Position numbers and translations under genes: made by a program
Shown here: piece after piece, positions 1 to 6,761 of the stretch
Layout of the letters: every line of letters starts with the position of its first letter
Numbering within the stretch: position 1 is the stretch's first letter
From: an uncultured Clostridia bacterium
GTDB lineage: Bacteria > Bacillota > Clostridia > Christensenellales > UBA1242
DNA length: 30,160 nt
Reading direction: 5' to 3'
NCBI GenBank assembly: GCA_945937975.1
Contig: CAMEUD010000004.1
Coordinates: 1 to 30,160 of the forward strand
Notes under the pieces: model-generated
The model's input: only the letters and a program-made list of their open reading frames with translations
What the model was told of the DNA's origin: nothing
Databases searched by the model: none

Positions 1-798
1 CGTGATACGGATTTGGTAGATGGTAAACTTCCTTTTAAGTTTGGAAGAGTTGATGGAGATTTTATTTGTATGAAGTGTACTTCACTCAAATCACTTGAAG
101 GTGCACCACAAGAAGTAGGTAGGGATTTTTATTGTAGTAATTGTTCTTCACTCACTTCACTTGAAGGTGTTCCAAAAGAAGTAGGTGGTGATTTTTATTG
201 TAGTAGTTGTTCTTCACTCACTTCACTTGAAGGTACGCCAAAAGAAGTAGGTGGGATTTTTAGTTGTTATAATTGTCCTTCACTTACTTCACTGAAAGGT
301 GCTCCAAAAGAAGTAGGTTTGGATTTTATTTGTAGTAAGTGTACTTCACTCACCTCACTTGACGGTGCATCACAAGAAGTAGGTGAGAATTTTTATTGTC
401 GTGAATGTACTTCACTTACTTCACTGAAAGGTTCACCACAAGAAGTAGGTGGGAATTTTAATTGTAGTGACTGTCCTTCACTCACTTCACTTAAAGGTAC
501 ACCGCAAAAAGTAGGTAGGAATTTTAGTTGTAGTGATTGTTCTTCACTCATTTCACTTGAAGGATCACCACAAGAAGTAGGTGGGGATTTTAGGTGTAGT
601 GACTGTCCTTCACTCACTTCACTTGAAGGTTCACCACAAGAAGTAGGTGGGGATTTTAGTTGTAGTTACTGTCATTCACTCACTTCACTGAAAGGTTCAC
701 CACAAAAAGTAGGTGGGTATTTTTATTGTCGTGATTGTCCTTCACTCAAATCACTTGAAGGATCACCACAAGAAGTAGGTGGGGAAATTATAAATTAA
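1..798 (+). CDS. Cys-rich 23-residue repeat (LRR-like) protein, 5' end outside window
   Basis: The reading frame is open from the first base and matches the paralog at 847-1905 from its residue RNTDLVNGKLPFKFGRVD onward, so the N-terminus lies outside the window; an internal TTG at position 13 is not a convincing start. About eleven tandem 23-residue repeats follow, each of the form SLTSLEG-x-PQ-x-VGG-x-F-x-C-x2-C. The spacing matches bacterial 23-residue LRR families (BspA/Treponema type), but each unit also brings a Cys-x2-Cys pair, which could form a metal or disulfide ladder along the solenoid. It ends with GGEIIN and is followed directly by a strong terminator. Exact function is unknown. 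By analogy with its full-length paralog, the missing N-terminus probably carried a capsid-targeting leader (inference). Confidence 0.8.
   Translation, partial: RDTDLVDGKLPFKFGRVDGDFICMKCTSLKSLEGAPQEVGRDFYCSNCSSLTSLEGVPKEVGGDFYCSSCSSLTSLEGTPKEVGGIFSCYNCPSLTSLKGAPKEVGLDFICSKCTSLTSLDGASQEVGENFYCRECTSLTSLKGSPQEVGGNFNCSDCPSLTSLKGTPQKVGRNFSCSDCSSLISLEGSPQEVGGDFRCSDCPSLTSLEGSPQEVGGDFSCSYCHSLTSLKGSPQKVGGYFYCRDCPSLKSLEGSPQEVGGEIIN
49..780 (+). repeat. 69-bp coding tandem repeats (cassette 1)
   Basis: About eleven in-frame copies of a 69-bp unit encoding the 23-residue Cys-x2-Cys repeat. The copies differ at a few codons, which suggests copy number can change by slippage or recombination. Confidence 0.85.
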
Positions 799-800
799 TC

Positions 801-831
801 AAAAAAGGAGAGAATTAATTCTCTCCTTTTT
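801..831 (+). terminator. Rho-independent terminator of cassette 1
   Basis: Perfect stem (AAAAGGAGAGA paired with TCTCTCCTTTT) around an ATTAAT loop, ending in a T run. An identical copy follows cassette 2 at 1908-1938, so terminator and gene were duplicated together. Confidence 0.9.
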
Positions 832-834
832 CTG

Positions 835-842
835 CATAAATA
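835..842 (+). promoter_or_regulatory. Late-type promoter box CATAAATA
   Basis: CATAAATA sits 4 bp before the ATG at 847. It differs by one base from the T4 late box TATAAATA. If it acts near -10, the transcript would be almost leaderless. Confidence 0.65.
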
Positions 843-846
843 CAAT

Positions 847-1905
847 ATGAAGATTAAAAAATTTAGTGAATTTATAACAGAAGGAATGTGGGGCTCCGCA
901 TTAAGGAGATCTAATACCGCTAAAGAAAGAAAAGATGATGAAGCAAATCGTATCCAAGAATTTATAAATAATCAAGGGGAACCAGAATCTATTTATATAA
1001 CTGATGGTAATGTAATTAATAGTAAAGGTTATATATTTATAAGGAATACTGATTTGGTAAATGGTAAACTTCCTTTTAAGTTCGGAAGAGTTGATAAAGA
1101 TTTTGATTGTCGTGAGTGTACTTCACTCACTTCACTTGAAGGTGCTCCACAAGAAGTAGGTCGGAATTTTTATTGTCGTGATTGTCCTTCACTCAAATCA
1201 CTTAAAGGTGCACCACAAGAAGTAGGTGAGAATTTTAGTTGTAGTAATTGTACTTCACTCACTTCACTTGAAGGTGTTCCACAAAAAGTAGGTCGGAATT
1301 TTATTTGTCAAGAGTGCACTTCACTCAAATCACTTAAAGGTGCTCCAAAAGAAGTAGGTAGGACTTTTTGTTGTAGTAATTGTACTTCACTCACCTCACT
1401 TGAAGGTGCTCCACAAAAAGTAGGTGGGAATTTTAGTTGTAGTGATTGTTCTTCACTCACTTCACTGAAAGGTTCACCACAAGAAGTAGGTGGGAATTTT
1501 AGTTGTAGTGACTGTACTTCCCTCACTACACTTGAAGGTACACCGCAAAAAGTAGGTGGAGATTTTTATTGTAGTGACTGTTCTTCCCTCACTACACTTG
1601 AAGGTTCTCCACAAGAAGTAGGTTGGAATTTTAGTTGTAGTGACTGTCCTTCACTCAAATCACTTGAAGGTTCACCACAAAAAGTAGGTGGGGATTTTAG
1701 TTGTAGTTACTGTCCTTCACTCACTTCACTTGAAGGTGCACCACAAGAAGTAAGTAGGGATTTTTATTGTCGTGATTGTCCTTCACTCAAATCACTTGAA
1801 GGTTCACCACAAAAAGTAGGTGGGGATTTTTATTGTCGTAATTGTCCTTCACTCACCTCACATGAAGGTGCACCTAAAAAACTAGGTGGTAAAATTATAA
1901 ATTAA
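847..1905 (+). CDS. Capsid-targeted Cys-rich repeat protein (LRR-like), 352 aa
   Basis: The complete member of the repeat family. Residues 1-12 (MKIKKFSEFITE) closely resemble the T4 internal-protein leader MKTYQEFIAE; FITE|G fits the (L/I)-x-E site cut by T4 prohead protease gp21. Residues 13-30 (GMWGSALRRSNTAKERKD) are shared with the unrelated FISUMP proteins at 5538, 6754 and 7428. A linker (about 31-82) precedes roughly twelve 23-residue repeats with Cys-x2-Cys pairs. The start is fixed by the leader homology and the late box just upstream. It has its own promoter and terminator. Inferred role: a virion-internal or injected protein with an LRR-like binding surface; the ligand is unknown. 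Secretion or display cannot be excluded, though no signal peptide is visible. Confidence 0.85.
   Translation: MKIKKFSEFITEGMWGSALRRSNTAKERKDDEANRIQEFINNQGEPESIYITDGNVINSKGYIFIRNTDLVNGKLPFKFGRVDKDFDCRECTSLTSLEGAPQEVGRNFYCRDCPSLKSLKGAPQEVGENFSCSNCTSLTSLEGVPQKVGRNFICQECTSLKSLKGAPKEVGRTFCCSNCTSLTSLEGAPQKVGGNFSCSDCSSLTSLKGSPQEVGGNFSCSDCTSLTTLEGTPQKVGGDFYCSDCSSLTTLEGSPQEVGWNFSCSDCPSLKSLEGSPQKVGGDFSCSYCPSLTSLEGAPQEVSRDFYCRDCPSLKSLEGSPQKVGGDFYCRNCPSLTSHEGAPKKLGGKIIN
1093..1890 (+). repeat. 69-bp coding tandem repeats (cassette 2)
   Basis: About twelve in-frame copies of the same 69-bp unit as in cassette 1, with mosaic variants (SPQEVGG, APQKVGR and similar) shared between the two cassettes. Confidence 0.85.
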
Positions 1906-1907
1906 TC

Positions 1908-1938
1908 AAAAAAGGAGAGAATTAATTCTCTCCTTTTT
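1908..1938 (+). terminator. Rho-independent terminator of cassette 2
   Basis: Same stem-loop and T run as at 801-831. Confidence 0.9.
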
Positions 1939-1941
1939 CTG

Positions 1942-1949
1942 CATAAATA
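1942..1949 (+). promoter_or_regulatory. Late-type promoter box CATAAATA
   Basis: CATAAATA 4 bp before the ATG at 1954, in the same setting as at 835-842. Confidence 0.6.
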
Positions 1950-1953
1950 CAAT

Positions 1954-2552
1954 ATGATGATTAAAAACTTCAGTGAATTCATAGAAGAAGGAATGTGGGG
2001 GTCCGCATTAAGACGATCTAATACAGCTAAAGAAAGAAAAGAAGATAAAGCAAATCGCATCCAAGAATTTATAGCTAATCAACCAGAATCTGCATCTATT
2101 TATATAACTGATGGTAATGTAATTAATGTAAAGGTTATATATTTATAAGGAATACTGATTTGGTAAATGGTAAACTTCCTTTTAAGTTTGGAAGAGTTGA
2201 TAAAGATTTTTATTGTTGTGATTGTCCTTCGCACACTTCACTTGATGGTTCTCCACAAAAAGTAGGTTGGAATTTTAGTTGTCGTGATTGCACTTCACTC
2301 ACTTCACTTGAAGGAGCACCACAAAAAGTAGACGGTTTTTTTGATTGTCATAAGTGTACTCAATTAGAAACATTAAAAGGTGCACCCACATATGTTGGTG
2401 GTGATTTTTATTGTAGTGGTTGTGCTTCTTTAGAATCATTAGAATATATACCTGAACATGTTGCTTCTTGGGTCATCTGTGGTGGATGTAAATGTAAATT
2501 TAAATTTGAAGATGTTAAAAATATATGTGATGTGAAAGAAAAAAAACTTTAA
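1954..2552 (+). pseudogene. Third repeat-protein cassette, broken by a 1-nt deletion
   Basis: The first part (1954-2148) encodes the leader MMIKNFSEFIEEG and the shared GMWGSALRRSNTAKERK module, then stops early. Compared with the paralog at 847, the DNA around 2127 reads AATTAATGTAAAGG where the intact copy reads AATTAATAGTAAAGG, so one A is missing. The downstream part (2160-2552) continues the homology in the matching shifted frame from NGKLPFKFGRVDKDF. It has only about four repeats and a different C-terminus (ending GGCKCKFKFEDVKNICDVKEKKL, in part). It may be a decayed gene, a phase-variable copy or a sequencing error. I see no slippery site that would suggest programmed frameshifting. 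Confidence 0.8.
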
Positions 2553-2572
2553 GAGTGATGATATTCTAAAAT

Positions 2573-2603
2573 AAAAAAAGAGTGATAATTATCACTCTTT
2601 TTT
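2573..2603. terminator. Bidirectional terminator
   Basis: Stem AAAAAAGAGTGAT / ATCACTCTTTTTT around AATT lies between the convergent ends of the repeat pseudogene and the minus-strand gene at 2602-2952. The A and T runs allow it to work in both directions. Confidence 0.85.
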
Positions 2604-2952
2604 ATTTACACATATGTGGTTTTGTCCTTTCTGCGTATGTTCTGTAGTCGTCAACATATTTATATATTGGTGGATTTTCTGTATGAACACAAGGTTCATC
2701 TTCTTTATTAAAATGACCTTTTTTCTTTTTCTTTGGTTTGGTTTTCTTTATAAAAGTGTAAAAAGGCATCACTTGTTTATAAAGAGTTCCTGATGGTTTT
2801 GGTAAATCACCAGAACCTTGATCGCCATTTTCTCCAGGAAAATAAATATCACCCATTCCTTCAACATCACCAAAAGTTAATCCACCATTTGGTGATACAA
2901 CATCACATTCATTTATATCATATTCTTTCATAAATTTAAAATACTGATGCAT
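2602..2952 (-). CDS. Small late protein of unknown function, 116 aa
   Basis: I do not recognise this protein. It begins MHQYFKFMKEYDINECDVVS, has a Gly/Pro/Asp-rich stretch (about residues 23-55, with GDVEGMGDIYFPGENGDQG), a Lys cluster (KKTKPKKKKKG, about 69-79) and three Cys in the C-terminal part. No membrane segment or signal peptide is visible. A CATAAATA box lies 6 bp before its ATG on the minus strand, so it is probably a late gene and perhaps a minor structural or head-associated protein (inference). The stop overlaps the bidirectional terminator. Confidence 0.65.
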   Translation of the reverse strand: MHQYFKFMKEYDINECDVVSPNGGLTFGDVEGMGDIYFPGENGDQGSGDLPKPSGTLYKQVMPFYTFIKKTKPKKKKKGHFNKEDEPCVHTENPPIYKYVDDYRTYAERTKPHMCK

Positions 2953-2958
2953 TTGAAA

Positions 2959-2966
2959 TATTTATG
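2959..2966 (-). promoter_or_regulatory. Late-type promoter box CATAAATA (minus strand)
   Basis: TATTTATG on the plus strand. It is 6 bp upstream of the start of the 2602-2952 gene and overlaps the stop codon of the homing endonuclease. Confidence 0.6.
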
Positions 2967-4140
2967 GTTTTGTAATAAAATCATTTAGATAAGTTTCAAA
3001 TTTTTCAATTACAATATCTATTTTGTCTGAAAATATTTCAAGATAATTTAAATTATTTGTTTTTGCTATGGTTCTTTTGTTTACATCTCTTTTTGTCCAA
3101 ACATTAATTGCATTATCATAAAATTCAGTATTTTTTGATTTCCACAAATTTAATGTTAAAATATCATTTTCATTATTTTTATCAAATGGATGTTGTCCAT
3201 GTGTCCAATGTCCATTGATTTCTATAAACAAATCATAATATGGTAAATAGAAATCACAATTAAATGGGTATCTTACATCTTTATTATATTCACAGATATA
3301 TGATATGTTATTTGATTGTAAATATGTTTTAAATTGTATTTCTATATTTGATGTATTAAATGATTTATTTTTTCGTTTTGTTTCATTGACTTTTTGCAAA
3401 GTTATTTTTTTCTCATTTTCACTTCTATTTATCCTAGATGATATTGATTTTTGTATGATTTCATTTCTTTCTTCTTCTGATTTACTCAACCAAGATTTTT
3501 TAATTTTATTTGAAAATAATTCTTTTTCTTCTTTTGATAGATTTTCCCAGTATTTTTTGTGTTTTATATTTGTTAATTGTACTGTTTGTGGGTTTTTACT
3601 TAATGTGATTGATTTTTTGTTTTTTATAATATCTAATTCTTCTCTTGTTTTATTTTTCCATGTGTTCTTTATTTTAGAAGACATATGTTGAATATCTTCA
3701 TTTGATTTGCTTCTCCAAGTTTGTTTGCATTTCTGAATTTTAGTATTTTTTTCGTTATCAGATAATGATTCCCACCACAGATGTTTTTTATTGTTTATAT
3801 TGTTTTTTTCTTCATCTGTTAAGTTATGCCATACATCACTTATTTTTTGTTTAAATTCATCATCATTACTTAAACAATTAGATGAACAATATGTAGAATA
3901 TCCTTGTCCAAATCCTTTAAAACGAGTTGGATGACCACAAATTTTACAATATCCATAAGTTAATGATATATCATAAATGTAGTGATATAATTTTTGATTA
4001 AATTTAAAATGATGTGGAAATGTTATAGAAAGAATTTCTTGATGATTTTCAGGGAATAGTTTTTTAAAATATGATTCTCTACAATAAACATTAGTTTTAG
4101 TGAGAATTATTTTAAGTAACTCATTTTTTGAAATTTTCAT
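2962..4140 (-). CDS. Free-standing homing endonuclease, Vsr/PD-(D/E)XK-like, 392 aa
   Basis: Three parts are visible. An N-terminal region ends in a four-Cys zinc-knuckle-like segment (CKICG ... YCSSNC, about residues 62-86). A central series of Lys/Trp-rich repeats of about 20 residues (W-x-LS-x-EEK and similar, about 100-260) resembles modular DNA-binding repeats. A C-terminal nuclease-like domain has a Glu (SNIEIQF), CDFYLP, FIEINGHWTHGQHPFD and NAINVWTKRDV. The D...E-x-N arrangement suggests a Vsr-like fold such as the I-Bth0305I family (from memory, not searched). Its C-terminal domain is closely similar to that of the protein at 11852-13243, while the central repeats differ. It sits between a late gene and uvsX, so it probably targets a neighbouring conserved gene in related phages. 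Confidence 0.75.
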   Translation of the reverse strand: MKISKNELLKIILTKTNVYCRESYFKKLFPENHQEILSITFPHHFKFNQKLYHYIYDISLTYGYCKICGHPTRFKGFGQGYSTYCSSNCLSNDDEFKQKISDVWHNLTDEEKNNINNKKHLWWESLSDNEKNTKIQKCKQTWRSKSNEDIQHMSSKIKNTWKNKTREELDIIKNKKSITLSKNPQTVQLTNIKHKKYWENLSKEEKELFSNKIKKSWLSKSEEERNEIIQKSISSRINRSENEKKITLQKVNETKRKNKSFNTSNIEIQFKTYLQSNNISYICEYNKDVRYPFNCDFYLPYYDLFIEINGHWTHGQHPFDKNNENDILTLNLWKSKNTEFYDNAINVWTKRDVNKRTIAKTNNLNYLEIFSDKIDIVIEKFETYLNDFITKP

Positions 4141-4145
4141 AAATA
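4138..4145 (+). promoter_or_regulatory. Plus-strand CATAAATA without a gene downstream
   Basis: It overlaps the start codon of the minus-strand endonuclease. It is followed within 20 bp by a hairpin and T run (4162-4211) and no ORF, so it either drives a very short RNA or is a chance match. Confidence 0.3.
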
Positions 4146-4161
4146 TTTTGTTGAATTTATT

Positions 4162-4211
4162 AAGAGGATTTCAGTTGTTTACCAGACAATATTAATGAAA
4201 TCCTCTTTTTT
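4162..4211. other. Hairpin: terminator-like on plus strand, 5'-UTR hairpin of the endonuclease mRNA on minus strand
   Basis: AAGAGGATTTCA (4163-4174) pairs with TGAAATCCTCTT (4196-4207), with a loop of about 20 nt, followed by a T run on the plus strand. No plus-strand gene ends here. On the minus strand it lies between a CATAAATA box (4218-4211) and the endonuclease ATG, so it would be the 5' leader of that mRNA. T4 homing endonuclease genes also use leader hairpins for stage control (known for I-TevI). Confidence 0.6.
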
Positions 4212-4218
4212 ATTTATG
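4211..4218 (-). promoter_or_regulatory. Late-type promoter box CATAAATA (minus strand)
   Basis: TATTTATG on the plus strand, about 70 bp upstream of the endonuclease start at 4140. Likely promoter for that gene. Confidence 0.45.
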
Positions 4219-4221
4219 TGA

Positions 4222-4237
4222 TTTTTTGTTATATTTT
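4222..4237 (+). promoter_or_regulatory. Early/middle-type promoter motif before uvsX
   Basis: TTTTTTGTTATATTTT, shared with the regions before 8111, 9651 and (nearly) 25616. TATATTTT matches the Bacteroidota -7 box TAnnTTTG at all but the last base. Confidence 0.55.
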
Positions 4238-4262
4238 AATATATAATTTAATATAATAGTTT

Positions 4263-5483
4263 ATGGCAAAAAATGCAGGTGAGTTTAGTTTTAGTGATTT
4301 AAATAAAGAAATGTCAAAGAACTCCAAATGGGGAGGTCTTATGAGTGATGGTGCTGGAGTTAGTGAGATAACTGATTACATATCAACTGGTAATTATGCA
4401 TGTAATGCTTGTTTAACTGGTAGTATTTTTGGTGGTGCTCCTAATAATAGAATGTTATGTTTGAGTGGTGAATCTGGTACAGGTAAGACTTACCTACTTA
4501 TGAATATGACAAGAGAAGCACAAAAGAAAGGTTGTTTTGTGATTTGGTATGATTCAGAGAATGCGATTGAACGTTCTCAATTAGTTCAGTTTGGTGTTGA
4601 TATCTCAAAATTCAGATATGAACCCGTTGGTACAGTTCAAGAATTTAAGACGTCAATAACTCAAACACTTGATTTGTTGATTGAGAAAAAGGAAGCGGGT
4701 ATGTCCATCCCAAAGATTTTCTTCGTGTTAGATTCTGTCGGTAATCTCGCGACACAAAAAGAAATTGATGACGCTAAATCTGCTTCAGATAAAGCGGATA
4801 TGACTAGGTCTAAACAAATTAGAGCAATCTTCCGTATTGTCGCATCAAAGATGGGTATCATTGGTGGTACATTTGCTTTTTCAAATCATATTTATATGAC
4901 AACTGATATGTTTTCTCAAAGAGTGCAATCTGGTGGTAAGGGACTTGTATATGGTGCAAGTATCATACTTAATCTTTCAAAGGCGAAATTAAAAGAAGGT
5001 AGTGATAATACACAAACAGGTATTATTGTTACTGCAGAGCCTGATAAGAATAGATTCTGTAAGCCATCAAAGGTAAAATTTTACATCAGTTATGTTAATG
5101 GTATGAACCCATATGTAGGGTTGGAAGAATATATTTCATTTGAAAGATGTGGTATTCAAAGGGGTAAATTCATTACTGAAAAGGAATATGAGAAGTCACC
5201 AAATGAAGATTATGTAAGAGTTGAAAAGAAAGATGGTGATGTTGTATATTTTGTACCTAGTGATACTGCAAGAAATTTCTGTCTTGATAGTGGTGAAACC
5301 ATATCACCGAAGGAATTATTCACTTCAAAAGCATTTACAAAATCAAGACTTGAAAGACTCGACAAATACATTCAATCAGAGTTTAAGTATGCTGATGGTG
5401 TTCAGATAAATGATTTATTTGAAGATGACGATGAACCTAATGAAGATGTTGATGTTGAAGATATGATAAAGGAACAACTTTAA
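4263..5483 (+). CDS. uvsX: UvsX-type RecA-like recombinase, 406 aa
   Basis: Strand-exchange ATPase for recombination-dependent replication and repair. Walker A is GESGTGKT (residues 69-76). Walker B is KIFFVLDSVGNL (about 151-162). The conserved segment GTFAFSNHIY precedes the glycine-rich DNA-binding loop (QSGGKGLVYGASIILNLS, about 226-243). The C-terminal tail is acidic (FEDDDEPNEDVDVEDM), as in T4 UvsX, which has a similar length (about 390 aa). It is preceded by the early-type promoter motif and followed by a terminator. In T4, uvsX clusters with the helicase gene 41 and dam; here the same three genes occur in the same half of the window with late cargo genes and homing endonucleases between them. 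Confidence 0.92.
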   Translation: MAKNAGEFSFSDLNKEMSKNSKWGGLMSDGAGVSEITDYISTGNYACNACLTGSIFGGAPNNRMLCLSGESGTGKTYLLMNMTREAQKKGCFVIWYDSENAIERSQLVQFGVDISKFRYEPVGTVQEFKTSITQTLDLLIEKKEAGMSIPKIFFVLDSVGNLATQKEIDDAKSASDKADMTRSKQIRAIFRIVASKMGIIGGTFAFSNHIYMTTDMFSQRVQSGGKGLVYGASIILNLSKAKLKEGSDNTQTGIIVTAEPDKNRFCKPSKVKFYISYVNGMNPYVGLEEYISFERCGIQRGKFITEKEYEKSPNEDYVRVEKKDGDVVYFVPSDTARNFCLDSGETISPKELFTSKAFTKSRLERLDKYIQSEFKYADGVQINDLFEDDDEPNEDVDVEDMIKEQL

Positions 5484-5486
5484 TAA

Positions 5487-5516
5487 AATGGAGATTGTGA
5501 AATCTCCATTTTTTTT
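5487..5516 (+). terminator. Rho-independent terminator of uvsX
   Basis: AAATGGAGATT / AATCTCCATTT stem with a GTGA loop and a run of eight T, followed immediately by a late promoter box. Confidence 0.9.
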
Positions 5517-5524
5517 CATAAATA
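5517..5524 (+). promoter_or_regulatory. Late-type promoter box CATAAATA
   Basis: 13 bp before the ATG at 5538, directly after the uvsX terminator. Confidence 0.65.
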
Positions 5525-5537
5525 AAAATAAAACTTT

Positions 5538-6191
5538 ATGCTTAAGAAATTTAGTGAATTTATAGAAGAAGGAATGTGGGGTTCTGCATTAAAAAGATCT
5601 AACACGGGAGAAGAAAGAAGAGAAGATAAAGACAACACTCAATATATCGATTTAGGACTCCCATCAGGAACTTTATGGGCAGACAGAAATATTGGTGCTA
5701 CAGAACTAGAAGAATATGGCGATTTGTATGCTTGGGGTGAAACAGAACCTAAAGAAGAATATAATTGGTATAACTATAAATGGGGTGCGGATTGTACTAA
5801 ATATAATAAAAAAGATGGTAAGACTGTCCTTGACCCAGAAGATGATGTCGTTTATCTAAAGACAAAAGGTAAAGCACATATACCTACTATAGAACAAATA
5901 CGAGAACTATTAGATAATACTACTTCTGAAAAACAAAAAATTAATGGAGTTATAGGTGGATTGTATAAATCTAACATTAATGGTAATACTATCTTTATAC
6001 CATTTGCTGGAATGTATGTTGATCAATATATGGGTAGAAACTCATGGTTTCGTAATTGGTCTTCATCTCTTGATTCATCTGATGACCCTGAAGTTGCTTC
6101 TAATTTTTATAATAATTGTAGCAATTTTTCTCATATACATGCATGGAATCGTTGTGCTGGGTTCTCGGTTAGAGGTGTAAAGGATAAATAA
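5538..6191 (+). CDS. Capsid-targeted FISUMP-domain protein, copy 1 (217 aa)
   Basis: Residues 1-11 (MLKKFSEFIEE) are a T4 internal-protein-like leader with an (I)-x-E|G site. Residues 12-34 are the GMWGSALKRSNTGEERRED module shared with the repeat proteins at 847 and 1954. From residue 36 the protein is a FISUMP (Fibrobacter major paralogous) domain, recognised from DLGLPSGTLWADRNIGA, YGDLYAWGETEPKEEYNW, IPTIEQIRELL, GMYVDQ and the closing WSSSLDSS ... GFSVRGVKD. Such domains are common in Bacteroidota and related bacteria and are thought to have a C-type-lectin-like fold. The segment between WSSS and the end differs strongly from the two paralogs. It has its own late promoter. Role is unknown; a ligand-binding cargo protein is an inference. 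Confidence 0.85.
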   Translation: MLKKFSEFIEEGMWGSALKRSNTGEERREDKDNTQYIDLGLPSGTLWADRNIGATELEEYGDLYAWGETEPKEEYNWYNYKWGADCTKYNKKDGKTVLDPEDDVVYLKTKGKAHIPTIEQIRELLDNTTSEKQKINGVIGGLYKSNINGNTIFIPFAGMYVDQYMGRNSWFRNWSSSLDSSDDPEVASNFYNNCSNFSHIHAWNRCAGFSVRGVKDK

Positions 6192-6212
6192 TATTTTTAT
6201 TGATTTTCATAA
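6166..6212 (+). repeat. 47-bp direct repeat, copy A
   Basis: The 3' end of FISUMP copy 1 plus its downstream flank is identical, as read by eye, to 7379-7425 at the end of copy 2. It marks a duplication that includes non-coding flank. Confidence 0.8.
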
Positions 6213-6215
6213 ATA
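6208..6215 (+). promoter_or_regulatory. Late-type promoter box CATAAATA
   Basis: 24 bp before the ATG at 6240. A second weaker box (TTAAATA) abuts the ATG. Confidence 0.6.
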
Positions 6216-6239
6216 TTTTATATATCTGATATCTTAAAT

Positions 6240-6761
6240 ATGATTAAAAAATTTATAGAATTTGTTGAAACTTTATCAGAGAGTAAACATAAAAATGATG
6301 ATAAACCAAATAAAACTGATGATGGTAAAAAAGTTTCTGGACTTAAAGAAGTCATTGAAGTTGTTGGTTTAGGTAAAATGAAGGCAAAATTGGATTCCGG
6401 CAATACTGCACAATGTGCATTGATTGTTCAGAATTTTGAAGAAAAGGATGGTAAAGTAACATTTGATTTTAATGGTGAAAAAAAAGAATATGAAGTTGTT
6501 GACCATAAAAATATTTGGCACCATGGAAAATCAACAGAAAGACCAGTAATCGAATTGGATATTAAATTCCATAATACAATTTATAAATCTGAAAAGGTGA
6601 ATTTAAAAATAAGTGACCTTACTGGAACCAAACATTACAGATGTAGGATGCTGTTGAGTAAACAATTTATGAGTCGTGCGAATATCGTTATTGATCCTTC
6701 AAAGACATTTGAATTAACTGATAAGAAAGAGTTGAAAAAGAAAAAAGATAAAAATGCTTAA
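6240..6761 (+). CDS. Capsid-targeted retropepsin-like protease (RimB / PF05618 type), 173 aa
   Basis: The N-terminus MIKKFIEFVETLSES resembles the internal-protein leader and has an L-S-E|S site at Glu14. The body matches the retropepsin-like family once annotated as ATP-dependent zinc protease: KAKLDSGNTAQCAL (residues 49-62) gives the catalytic Asp-Ser-Gly (52-54), a following strand pair has RPVIELDIKF, and RCRMLLSKQFMSRANIVIDP near the C-terminus matches the family's MLLGR...VDP block. The C-tail is Lys-rich (KKELKKKKDKN). One active-site Asp per chain implies a homodimer. The gene overlaps the next by 8 bp, so the two are probably co-translated. A packaged aspartic protease could act in capsid maturation or on host proteins after injection (inference). 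Confidence 0.72.
   Translation: MIKKFIEFVETLSESKHKNDDKPNKTDDGKKVSGLKEVIEVVGLGKMKAKLDSGNTAQCALIVQNFEEKDGKVTFDFNGEKKEYEVVDHKNIWHHGKSTERPVIELDIKFHNTIYKSEKVNLKISDLTGTKHYRCRMLLSKQFMSRANIVIDPSKTFELTDKKELKKKKDKNA

Noticed and set aside
393..1526. Minus-strand frames across the 69-bp repeats
   Set aside because: They are periodic shadows of the repeat unit, present in both repeat genes, with no independent features.
49..1890. CRISPR-like periodic repeats
   Set aside because: The 69-bp units are contiguous, in frame and coding, with no unique spacers and no cas genes.
3305..3691. Plus-strand hydrophobic frame inside the first homing endonuclease
   Set aside because: Phe/Leu-rich composition arises from antisense of Lys/Glu/Asn codons. 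No promoter or recognisable domain is present.
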